A DNA stretch of 64,000 bases from the NCBI RefSeq assembly GCF_036417845.1, contig NC_089979.1:122607415-122671414 (forward strand). The letters run 5' to 3'. Every line of letters begins with the position of its first letter. Position 1 is the stretch's first letter. Under the pieces are notes generated by a model. It saw only the letters and a program-made list of their open reading frames with translations. It ran no database searches and was not told the origin of the DNA. Of this stretch, positions 54,901 through 64,000 are shown in pieces. A program made the position numbers and the translations under genes. The DNA comes from Apteryx mantelli. Taxonomy: Eukaryota; Chordata; Aves; Apterygiformes; Apterygidae.

Positions 54901-57900
54901 TCTGTATATCTAAGAAAAGAAGACAACCATAGGGCCAGTGTGTAATATGCTGAATCGCTTCATGTGTTTAAATAGAAAATTGACTCAGGATATTATCTCC
55001 TAAAGGAAGAATACTTGCAGGATGTTCAGTATCTACTCGATGCAGCTGAAACATTTCAAGGACTGCCAGAGTTCCCTATACAGGGTGACTTCATGGAAAT
55101 TCAACTGTAATTGTTGCATTACGGTGACTTCTGTCCTTTCCTCAGGCCTCTCATGTTCTAAAAGATCAAGCTTAAAACATTTGTTTTCTCCTTCTGCTTG
55201 AACTTCTTATATGCTCGTTTATAACTGGTGTTAAAGTATTTCATTTCCCTCCACAATATTTTCTCTGTGACTTGTTTTAAATTTAGCCAATGTATATTGC
55301 TTTATTATAGCAAATGTAATTTGTTTGTAATTATGAATACTATGTGGAATCTTCTAAAATACTTGAAGCTTAAAGGAGACGTGCAGCATTTTATTGTGGG
55401 GGGAGTGTTGAGCAGAATATTAAAAACTGGATGGACAAAATATCACAAAATAGATTGGTTAGGCAAAGTTAAAAGTCTAAGAAGGGATTGATATCCAAAT
55501 GGTGCAATTGTTAATAAAAATGCATGAATTTGCATGTTTTATGTGCTTGCAAAAATGAGTTGTAATCTGTTGTGTGGTGGGAGATAATTCTCCAAACACT
55601 CTAGGAAAAAAAATTTTTTTTTGATCCTGTACTCCAGAACAGTCAGCTTTTTGACATCAGGCTGCCAAAGTATTAAAGCACATCATGAATTTTAAGCACA
55701 TGAATAGTCCTGTTGAATTTCCAGGCCTATATGAGTTGGTGTGCTGGACTCAAAATGCTCAGTACCTACTGGATTGAGACCCTAAGTCAGCATAACAGAA
55801 ATCAGATGATTGTCTGAGTTAATAGCATACACTTACTATAAATTAGAGCTCTAAAGAAAATTAGCCTGTAGTTTTCCTATTTATCTCTCAGCTAAGCTAT
55901 ACGAAGAATGGGTTGTAACTAGCAAAATCAGTAATCGTTCAGGGGTGAATGTGTGTGATTTACATTATTAAATAAAATTGTAGCCATCCATCAGCTTTAA
56001 ATGCATGTCAAGTCTTTTGCGTAGGCTGCAGAGAGCAAGGCGCAGTGGCGTGGCGACCTTGGTGTGGTTCCACGTCACAAACCTGTCCCACACAGGGCCA
56101 GCGCGCTCAGCTTCCTGTGCCTGCTGCCAGCTGCGCTCTCCTCTTCGCGAAAGAGGTTTCTGCCTGCTCACTTATACCAGTTCAGCTGTTTGGTTGGTTA
56201 TACTGTGTACAGATCTGTGAAATGCTAGGGTAGGAAAACCACAATTGGCAGTGAAATTTTCATAACATGGAGTTGTATCTTAAGTTTAAGAACATGTCCT
56301 TTGATCTAAGTGTATACTTTTTTTTTAAGGCAACACTACATATTTCTCACTATTTAAGTTCTCTGTGTCTAATGCAGTCAGACTTGTGAAATATTTTCTT
56401 CTGTGCTAACTTTTTATGAAGATTGAACTAAATATTAGTTTTTACAATACATAGAAATAAATGCTTCACACCCTGTAGTGCTTTTTTTTCATCTTTTGGT
56501 ATGTCATTTCATCAGGAAACAAGAAAGCTGCTGAAATGTTTTATACAAGCAGGAATTAGGAGGAAACAAGTAGACTCCTTGAGTCTAGAAGCCACTGTTA
56601 GTTTTGTTAAAGGCTTGATGGATTAAAAAAAGCCCTATTAAATATGTTTCATTTCGGTATAAGGTAGTTTTACATAAATGATTTAATTCATTACTTACCC
56701 TCAGCTCTAGAAATGTTTTTTTCTTTAAGCCTGAAGGAAAAACATACCTAATTCAGTCTCATTAAAATAAGTGATATTTTTTAGAGTTTTGTGCTTCATA
56801 GAATAACATGTAAATAGTGTGGTAGTAACTCTAACTTGCATCTCAATAGTACTTTACAGTTTTGATGGTAATTATCTCTGGCTCATCAACAGTTTTAAAA
56901 TGTGCATTATTTATTTACAGATATATGGAGTCTAGGGGTCATCCTTTTTATGTTGGTGTGCGGACAGCCACCGTTTCAAGAAGCAAATGACAGTGAAACT
57001 CTGACTATGATAATGGACTGCAAATACACAGTGCCACCTCATGTGTCCAAAGAATGTAAAGAGTAAGTAGAGTACTAAAGAACTGGGGTGCATTCGTGGA
57101 GGTGGATTCTCATGAGCTGTGCAAGTTCCCCTATCAGCATGCGCAATATTCCTTACCTGTTCATAGGACTTTGTCTACTGCATTTGCTTAGTTGTTAATA
57201 TTTCTTACCACCAAGTTTCTTGGGCACTGCTACTACATTGTCTTTATTCTCTGTACCTGTTCTTACTGAAGTTTAATTCCATGATGTTTTTGGCATTTGT
57301 ATGAAACTTTATTCTGATTTTATGCAATGTATCCTTCTTTTATCTGTCTCAGTTGTCATTTATTTTATAAAAGATTGGAGAAGCTGCTCACCACTGACTG
57401 GCTTTGGCCACCACTCTTGCTGCACAAGTTACCAGGTGTCGTTGAGGGCTTTTTGTGGCAAGGATTAGAGACTGATTCTTTTAGATTTCTGCTCAAAACC
57501 CAAGAATAACACAGAAAGTTTTTGCTCACTTACAGAAATTGCAACTCCAAATCAACATTCTAGGCCTTCAAGAGAGAAAAATAATCTCCCTGCAAATACC
57601 ATATGCCACTTGGGAATCATGACTCATATGTTTTTTTTCTGCAGTGTTCACTGCAGCTTTTTCTTTTTTTTTTTTGATATGTTCCACTGTTTGCCATATG
57701 ATGGAGATAGGTTAATGAATGAAGTCTTTATTTAAAGGGTCATCCCTTTAAATACATATCCAAGTTGCATTACTTAGACTATATTCCACCATGTATGGCT
57801 AGATTCCTGAATCAGTGATAGAGAATCTTGTCATTTGTCAATATGAAATACCAGGTAGATATACAAAGGCTTGAAAAATGCCTCTGGTTAGAGCTCTGTC

Positions 57901-60465
57901 TAGGATTCTGTTATCTGAAAGGCTGCTATTAATGCTCTCAACAGCTTGAATTGCAGGCAGAAGTTTAAAAGAAAGATCATATTGGTGAATTCTGTCAGAA
58001 TAAATCTTTTCAGATGCTACATACTGTGCTGGGGCAAGAAATTTCTATTTTTCATATCCTTTCAGTTAATATGCTGGCTAGCACTAATTTGTTTAAAGGT
58101 TGAAGTAGTATAGTCTGCTCTCTCTGTGCGCCACATTGCCAATATGCGATCAGTTGCTGAAGTCCTCTATAGACTAGGTTTTCTTAGGGAAAAGACTCTG
58201 AGAAGATCTAAAACTTCCTGCTTTGAGCAAAAGCATTCCTGGAGGTTTGGGTTGCATAAGCAAGCCTAAAGCTGGAGAGAGATGCTGTGCATTTGTGTAT
58301 TCATGTTACTACAGGAGTAGTTTAAAGGAAAAAAAAACCCTCAAGTATATAGTTTGTTCCATTTCTGTCAAAATTTTAATAAAAGCAAAGAAAAACAATG
58401 CTCCCATATTTCACACAGCTTTTTCTTTTGGGAAAGGCAGAGACTAGAGAGATTCAGTGTACCCATGGCATCCTTTTTAAATTATTTTACAAGAGTCTGC
58501 ACTAACTGCCCTTTTTCCTTCCATAAATCTTTTCAGACTGCAAAAAAAAAAAAAATCCAAACTTTCATGTTACCTTTGTTATTTGTGTTGCATAGTGCAG
58601 TTTGTAGCTGCATAGTGTAGTATAGTCAGTGAAACAATTAAAACATTCTGTCAAAATTGCCGAACTTTCATACTGCATTTTGGAGCAATAACATTTCATT
58701 GAAACCTTGGCACCAAAACCATATATCCATGTTTTGTTTACTGTGCAAAGCACAAAACAAAACAAAAAGCAAAACAAAAACAAAAAACCTCCCCCAAGAA
58801 TTTGTCATGATATACACTGAAACATCACATGCAGTAAGCTAATAGAGATGTGCTTTGCTAATCAGGTCTTCTTTCTCTGTTTATTTTGGGAATTTGTGCA
58901 CCTTCCTGCTAGCGCTTGGCAACACTCAGTATCAACCCATAAGTAGGTTTGTCACTTCATAATCCTAGATAGACCCTCTGCCCGCCTCCCCCCCCAACCC
59001 ACGGGTATAGCAGATCACTGTCTTTTTGCAGATACTGAATAACCACTTGGCTGATAGCTATTTCATAATAAAATATTTCTGCTGCTTCTGCCATTGCATA
59101 TTCTTGTTCACAACAGCAATAATACTAAATGATATTTCTATTACTGTACAGACCAGCCTGCAGGCCATCTGTGACAGTTGCTGTATAATCCTATAGAAAA
59201 AATCAGCAAAACCACAGAAGTCAAGAATCTAGCATATTAAATGAAAATTTTAGTGCTTATGATATTTACAGTTTTAGTAAGTAAATTATGTTTGTTTCAA
59301 TTCTGCATTGTCATGTAGGATGTCTTTGAGAAAGATAATTTTCCATCATATTGTTTACATTACTTTTACTGCAGGGACTTCTAAAGATACATGTGATCTA
59401 ACAGAAAGCAGAAAATTTCTTCCTATTGTTGCTCTTGCAATGGCTGTTTTTTAAACATGTGAGTGCATTTTGTTTAGTTTTATTTATTTTTTATTCACAG
59501 CCTAATTACACGGATGTTGCAGAGAGACCCAAAGCGAAGGGCATCTTTGGAAGAGATTGAAAATCATGCATGGCTCCAAGGAGTTGACCCCTCTCCTGCG
59601 ACCAAGTACAATATTCCTCTTGTGTCATACAAAAATCTGTCTGAGGAAGAACACAACAGTATAATACAGCGCATGGTTCTTGGTGATATAGCAGACCGAG
59701 ATACAATAGTGGAGTAAGTTACCAATTTTCTATATGTAGTTTGTTTTAGTTTGAATGTAGTTTGAATGAAGAGTATCATGAAAACATGGGTGTTTCTGTG
59801 TTTACATACCAAATCCATTCAATTAACAAAATATTACAATTTTGCTCTGTGATGGGAAGAAATACTTAAGTATTATATATTAAATATTAAGTATGCATTA
59901 AGTATTATATATTAAGACTACTTAAGTAGACACAACCATAGGAAAAAAATCTTAAAAAAATGTTTTGGAACCGTATTTGATTCATGTGGTAATTTGCAAT
60001 ATTAAACAATTCTAACTGCTTTGAAATTCATGCTTTTACTTATGCTACATATCTCTTCAAGAGTTGTGTCTGGTGTCATGCATATCTAGGGATGATAAAT
60101 TCTTAGTTTTCCCTTAGTACCTTTCCAGTATACCTGAATCTTCGTAATTTAAAATATTATTCCTTTTATGCATATAATGTAAGAAACGCTTGTCAAAACA
60201 TCAACAATACACATTTCTGCTTTCAGGTGCTCCTCCTGCTATGAGAAATATAGTGAGTTGTGTGAGCTGCATGTCCAGTTTTAGAAAGCCATTATGTAGG
60301 GCTTGTTTCATGTTTTTGTGCTTTCCATAGGGCATTGGAAACTAACAAATACAATCACATCACTGCTACTTACTTCTTACTAGCTGAAAGGATTCTGAGA
60401 GAAAAACAAGAGAAAGAAATTCAGACCAGATCTGCAAGCCCTAGCAACATCAAAGCTCAGTTCAG
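39335..60465 (+). CDS. SNRK: SNRK, SNF-related serine/threonine kinase (5' half; exons 2-5, joined)
   Basis: The coding segments are 39335-39923, 56921-57062, 59501-59713 and 60331-60465. Joined, they give 359 codons plus two bases in one open frame. The product is an AMPK-related Ser/Thr kinase that phosphorylates proteins and is itself activated by LKB1 in the known family. Visible features are the glycine loop GRGHFAVV (23-30), the ATP-binding Lys45 in VAVKV, the catalytic loop HRDLKPEN (137-144, Asp139), DFG (158-160), an activation loop with Thr173 at the known LKB1 site, and APE (182-184). A UBA domain follows at about 291-334. The sequence matches my memory of mammalian SNRK nearly residue for residue. 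The start codon has A at -3 and G at +4. Known SNRK proteins are about 765 residues, so the C-terminal half lies past the right edge. Confidence in the identity is very high; the transcript model is inferred from splice sites and frame, without RNA. Confidence 0.97.
44066..44140 (+). repeat. Degraded interspersed repeat of a bird/reptile family
   Basis: The stretch around AGGTCAGACCAGAGTTCAGT at 44075 and the following TCTAGACCAGTGGTCTAAT resembles, with many changes, a repeat I recall in birds, turtles and crocodilians that begins GGTCAGACCAAAGGTCCATC. Both the outer limits and the family name are uncertain. Confidence 0.4.
49655..49800 (+). promoter_or_regulatory. Candidate intronic regulatory module (CRE, RFX-like, D-box, TATA)
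   Basis: Within about 140 bases lie a CRE-like TGACGTA (49659-49665), two RFX X-box-like palindromes (GTTTCCATGGCAG at 49671-49683 and GGTTGTCATGGTTC at 49725-49738), a perfect D-box/PAR-bZIP site TTATGTAA (49694-49701) and a TATAAAAA (49788-49795). The spacing suits a promoter or enhancer inside SNRK intron 2. No downstream exon is recognisable, so function is inferred from motif clustering only, and single matches of this kind are common by chance. Confidence 0.25.
52741..52760 (+). repeat. Microsatellite (GT)5(AT)5
   Basis: Five GT units pass directly into five AT units. Confidence 0.9.
53190..53221 (+). other. G-quadruplex motif in SNRK intron 2
   Basis: Four G runs of 6, 3, 7 and 5 residues are separated by loops of 3, 2 and 6 bases. 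This meets the usual quadruplex rule on the coding strand, so it could form in DNA and in the pre-mRNA. A GTTT-repeat tract follows immediately, to about 53244. Confidence 0.7.
56017..56160. other. Small CpG-rich patch 0.8 kb before exon 3
   Basis: About eleven CpGs fall in roughly 145 bases of otherwise CpG-depleted intron, with locally raised G+C and a CRE-like CCACGTCAC near 56069. The patch is too short for a classical CpG island. It could be a small regulatory element, the remnant of a young insertion or an unrecognised exon. Confidence 0.4.
56921..57062 (+). CDS. SNRK: SNRK coding exon 3 (kinase C-lobe, residues 197-244)
   Basis: The exon is 142 nt, preceded by the acceptor TTTATTTACAG (AG at 56919-56920) and followed by the donor GTAAGT (57063-57068). 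It opens with the rest of the split Asp codon and encodes [19 protein letters not shown], the kinase subdomain IX region with its conserved Asp and Trp, then a stretch ending in SKECK. The phase is 1 in and 2 out, matching the flanking exons. Residue 236 reads Pro where I recall Ser in human SNRK; this comparison is from memory. Confidence 0.96.
57063..59500 (+). other. SNRK: SNRK intron 3 (about 2.4 kb)
   Basis: AT-rich intron bounded by GTAAGT and CAG. It contains poly-A/T tracts (57662-57675, 58542-58554), an AAAAC-rich run (58750-58790) and a C-rich tract near 58989. No exon or RNA gene is recognisable. Confidence 0.9.
59501..59713 (+). CDS. SNRK: SNRK coding exon 4 (end of kinase domain and start of UBA)
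   Basis: The exon is 213 nt with acceptor TTATTCACAG (AG at 59499-59500) and donor GTAAGT (59714-59719). It completes Asp244 and encodes the kinase C-terminal segment with the conserved Arg of subdomain XI ([19 protein letters not shown]), then a linker, then the first part of the UBA domain (about 291-314). The end-of-kinase tetrapeptide is HAWL (266-269). HPWL is usual in AMPK-related kinases and is what I recall for human SNRK, so Ala267 may be a lineage change. Confidence 0.96.
59714..60330 (+). other. SNRK: SNRK intron 4 (617 nt)
   Basis: A short intron bounded by GTAAGT and TAG. It carries the 18-base direct repeat at 59866-59915; otherwise it has no special feature. Confidence 0.92.
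59866..59915 (+). repeat. 18-bp direct repeat, AT-rich
   Basis: TTAAGTATTATATATTAA occurs exactly at 59866-59883 and 59898-59915, with a 32-base period. ACTTAAGTA-type palindromes sit next to both ends. Confidence 0.9.
60331..60465 (+). CDS. SNRK: SNRK coding exon 5 (end of UBA domain, residues 315-360)
   Basis: The exon is 135 nt with acceptor CTTTCCATAG and donor GTGAGA (60466-60471). It finishes Glu315 and encodes the second half of the UBA-like domain through [18 protein letters not shown] short basic/polar stretch follows, ending in SPSNIKAQF plus two bases of Arg360. UBA-like segments after the kinase domain are typical of AMPK-related kinases and support an active conformation and LKB1 activation in that family. 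The next exon was searched for downstream and is not evident before 64000. Confidence 0.95.
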
Positions 60466-63400
60466 GTGAGAATTTAAGTCTCAATTTTTTTTTGTTCTGT
60501 TTTGTTCTTAACTTGGTTTAATGAGATGATTATTGAATTGCTCAAGTACTGCCTTTTTAAAATAGTAAAATGATTATTCATTGACAGTTCTAAGTATCTT
60601 AGAAGTGCTGTGGGCAATTCAGAAACTGTTTGGAAATTGGTTACCAATAATACTTTCAATTCCTACTGTTTTCAGGAAATGACTAATCAATTTGAAGTCT
60701 ACCTGAAGTAGTGAATTTTCACACCTGGTAGGAAAGGGCATGTTCACTGACCTTCAGTTCCTCATTAAAATTGCATATGTGGCAAAAATTAGTTTCATAA
60801 TTCCCTAAATGGGCAATCAGTCATTTATGAGAACTCAGACAGTGACTTTTATGTTAAGGTTTAGTTGTTAGCTTCGATTTTAATGTGCTTGAACATTTCC
60901 TAAATCAAGCTTGGAGCAAGCATCTTTAAGTTATGGGTTTTTTTTCCTTTTAATATAGATTAATATGCCGATTGTCTAAGGAAAACTGTTCAAATAATGG
61001 CTTTAATTTGTTTCATTTACTTTGAATTGATTTCTGGTAATTAAAAGCATGTTGCAATAGAATTTTCAGCTGAAGTCAGATTTTTAGTTTGACAAAAACA
61101 TTATTAAAAGGCCCTATAGTAAAGTTCCCTGAAATGTCCAAAGCTTTAACTTGTCACAAACAATAAAACTAAGGGGAGGGGGTGGGTTCTGGCATGTAGC
61201 TAGTATTGATATGTTCACCCAGTCTGTTTTCTCTGCAGTCAGTTATCAAAACATCACATGCTTTCAGTTACAACAGTGTATGCTTAAAAACAAAAACTAG
61301 AAGTTGAAGGGTTTCCACCTGCACATTGGTATTGGAGGAGAAATTCTGAAGAGTTAATTTTTTTTCTTAGTTCTTGTTTTTAATTTGCTGAGTCAGTGTT
61401 AGAGTATGACCAGTTTTCTGAGTAGGGATATGGTGGTGTTGAGAAAAATCTTCATTGCTCAGTCTTGACTATGTCTTTAGTGAAGATTGTGGAGGTTGTG
61501 CTGAGGCATTTCCATTAATTTTTTTTGTCCTCTAACCTCCAGTCTCTCCAAAAGAACTTGCCTTTTAAGCTTTGGTATAATATTGGTTGGTGGTGGCTGA
61601 TATCTTAATGAGAGGTGAATATCAGGTTCTTGTGCTGATGTTTAGAGTTGCTGCCTGTCTTCAGTTTTGTTAATTCATCTGTAGTGTAGCAGAGAAAAAG
61701 ATGAAATAGCATGTTCATCCCAAAGATTTCTTTGTGTACCTTTCATGCAAGATAGTATGTGGAGTCACTTAACAGGAAAGATAGGAGGGACATAAATGTT
61801 ATGGCATCCCCCTAGTGTATGCCTGTATTTTCTCTAGCCTAATTGATAAAGTGAGGTATTATTACTACAAATTCAATCCACAGAACATGAACACTTGTTA
61901 TAAATTAAGCATCCATTTTTTGAAAATCTGGATTTTTTGCATTTGGATTTTGCATTTGAAAAGTCTCGAATTTGGAATACATCATTTCTTATGATCGCTA
62001 CTTTAGATTTTGGCTGAGAGTTTGGAGGTTTTCAGTGGCTTCCAAATACCATTCAATTTGCCTAATAATGATTTTTTTGTTTCTCTCTGAATTGTGCAAC
62101 AGTTACCAGTATCTCTTTCATGTCAAGATGAGACTGCCCCCTGCTTTATGTCATTGAGTAGACTTTGAAAATTTGTTGCTGCACTTGAAGGTTATTCAGT
62201 GGTCATTTCTGTAGGAAACTTCCTTATGTTACATAGTTATCAGTGGTTTAAAAAAGTTATTGTTGCAGACAACTAAGTGTTTTAATCTACATAAACCTAA
62301 ATGGTCTGGAGCTTGGTATTACAGAACTTCTCTGTTCTAGGGTAGTACTATAACCTTTCATTCTGCATGCATCATCCTCTTATTTTATGTATATCAATCT
62401 CTTCTAAAAGAAATCCAAGCAGAGTATCAAATATGTCTAATAGGAAGAACTGGTTATAAAAGAGATTACTGTACATGAAAATTTTGAGCTTACCTTCAAA
62501 TGAAAGTTCTACAACTCTTCTAAAACTACAAAGTCCTGCTTTTAAATTTTTGTTTTTTCTCCACATCAGTGTCACCATTTTAGTAAACCAGCTGCTTCAA
62601 ATATATGAGGAACTAGAACAAACAAGCTTATTGAATCTGAATCTTGATATGAATTTGTAAAGTTGAATGGAGTAGTTGAAGCCTGTGTTGCTAGTATGAA
62701 CTTTCTTTTCATGACAAGCACATCTGCATAAATTGAGGAACACTTGCACATAATGGTCCCAAGTAGCATTCAAACTATTTCACTCCTAGACTTCATGATG
62801 TCCTAAATTCAAAGTGTTGATCTAGATTGGCCTCATGGAAAAAGACAACAAAGTGATGCATTACTCTGATTTTAAAGTTTAGAAGATTAACCTGGAGCTT
62901 CCTTTCTCCACCACCCTCCCCTCAGGCCTATTGGAAATAATAGGAAATAAAGTGTATTTACACTTTATTGTGCCAGCCACAGAACTTGGTTTTTGCTGAC
63001 AAACCAGTCTGTTGTTAAAGCACTATAAACTGTTGAAATGTTTAGATCTTCATTTCTATCACTTTCCTAGCTAAATTTCTAATTTAAGTCCTATTTGTTA
63101 ACCACTGACAGTTGCTTGTGTTTAAAATACTCAGTTTAGCACAAGTCATCAAAACATTAGGTCAGTGGTTCCCAGCATTTCTGGAGTCAACTGGGGCCTA
63201 AGGGAGGCAGCCAGTGTGAGAACTGAGGAGGGGCCACAGGCCGAGGCTCTGCTGCTTGGCTGGGCAGTTGGGTCAGAGCTGCCAGCTTGGCGGCCTCCCT
63301 TGAGGGCGAGCTGCTCCCTGCAGTGGATCTGGTGGGGGGCAGTCCAGTGCCAGGAAAGGAGCCTGCGCTGCGCCTCCTGGCAAAGGGGCAGGGCATCGGC

Positions 63401-64000
63401 TACCAGCACCTGCAGACCTGCCGGCTGCTCCATGGTGCAAGTCAGATCCTACTATTACAGCCATCCTTGCGGCTTTGCATACCGCCAGCTTGTTACCAAA
63501 AACAGAAGCTAGCACTCCAAAACAAAGCCTGCATGTTGGGCTTGGTGAGTTTAATGTTGACTTTGATAAAGTACTCCTCTTCAGTGTTGATGTAATTGGG
63601 AAGATAGTTGTGAACTGTGTTGCCCATAGACAGGCATCTCACACCTCAGGATCCTTTTCTGCCCAGCAATTACAGAGGAGGGAGCCTTGGGCAAATGCAG
63701 TCCTAATGCAGGGGCTTCAGTTAAGTGTTTAAAGTTAAGTAGAACACATTTAGAATAAAAGCAGCAAAGGGGTGTCTGAGCATCCCTTGTTTCTTCAGCT
63801 TGACTTCTTAACACAGCAGAGCTCAGGGAGTTTGGATGATCCTCTGCGCAGATGAACTGTGCAAGCAAATGTCCAGGGTCATGCTCTCTGAGTGTGCAAC
63901 ACTCACTGCTTCCCCTCTCGTGTTCCTGCTGCGCCTTGGTTCTGAACGGGGCTAGAGTTGTGCAGTACCATCCCCCACCCCCTTTTTTTGATTTATTTTT
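60466..64000 (+). other. SNRK: SNRK intron 5, incomplete at the right edge
   Basis: The intron starts at the GTGAGA donor and has no recognisable acceptor that continues SNRK (expected to open with the rest of an Arg codon and then Gln-Ser-Trp-like sequence). A GC-rich segment at 63163-63450 contains open frames on both strands, none SNRK-like. A CT/C-rich end follows near 63970. Confidence 0.75.
63163..63450. repeat. GC-rich insert with hAT-like end
   Basis: It opens with CAGTGGTTCCCAGC (63163-63176), close to the CAGTGGTTCCCAAC-type terminal repeat of hAT/Charlie DNA transposons, and then turns sharply GC-rich against an AT-rich intron. I could not find the matching inverted end downstream, so this may be a one-ended remnant of a non-autonomous element. 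The right limit is where the G+C falls. Confidence 0.35.

Larger units (their letters stand above)
39924..56920 (+). other. SNRK: SNRK intron 2 (about 17 kb)
   Basis: A very long intron splits the kinase domain between Val196 and Asp197, just after the APE motif. The content is AT-rich non-coding DNA with old repeat remnants (near 44066-44140), a motif cluster resembling a regulatory module (49655-49800), a GT/AT microsatellite (52741-52760), a G-quadruplex motif (53190-53221) and a CpG-rich patch (56017-56160). Open frames, including one of 144 codons at 46472-46906, resemble nothing known. Confidence 0.85.

Noticed and set aside
1-64000. Operons, CRISPR arrays, phage or bacterial defence systems, tRNA and rRNA genes
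   Set aside because: The sequence is vertebrate nuclear DNA with large introns. No regularly spaced repeats, ribosomal sequence or convincing tRNA cloverleaf was seen.

Overview
The window is animal nuclear DNA, most likely from a bird and at least from a sauropsid. It has no prokaryotic gene density. It contains one vertebrate gene split by large AT-rich introns, a CpG-island promoter, and a degraded CR1 LINE, the typical retroposon of birds, turtles and crocodilians. I saw no Alu, B1 or L1 copies. The bird call rests on the CR1 copy and the apparently low repeat load; a turtle or crocodilian cannot be excluded.

The only gene I can name is SNRK (SNF1/AMPK-related serine/threonine kinase), on the + strand and cut off by the right edge. 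The CpG island (about 24040-25540) holds the promoter and a probable non-coding exon 1 ending at 24987. A 14.2 kb intron leads to exon 2 (39230-39923), which carries the start codon at 39335 and most of the kinase domain. A 17 kb intron follows, then exon 3 (56921-57062), exon 4 (59501-59713) and exon 5 (60331-60465). All junctions have GT/AG ends and keep one reading frame. Together they encode residues 1-359 plus two bases of codon 360, so the kinase and UBA domains are complete. The C-terminal half, roughly 400 residues in known SNRK proteins, lies beyond 64000.

Layout: 1-24039 is intergenic. It holds a GC-rich patch (12360-12900), a CR1 fragment on the - strand (about 20190-21440), an old palindromic repeat (2207-2258) and several homopolymer or simple-repeat tracts. 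24040-25540 is the CpG island. 25541-39229 is the rest of intron 1 and ends beside an unrecognised minus-strand open frame (38841-39104). 39924-56920 is intron 2, with a cluster of motifs resembling a regulatory module (49655-49800), a strong G-quadruplex motif (53190-53221) and a small CpG-rich patch (56017-56160). 57063-64000 holds introns 3 to 5.

I did not find an undescribed biological system. The most useful leads are a possible spliced 44-codon upstream ORF in the SNRK leader, the minus-strand protein-like frame next to exon 2, and the motif cluster inside intron 2.
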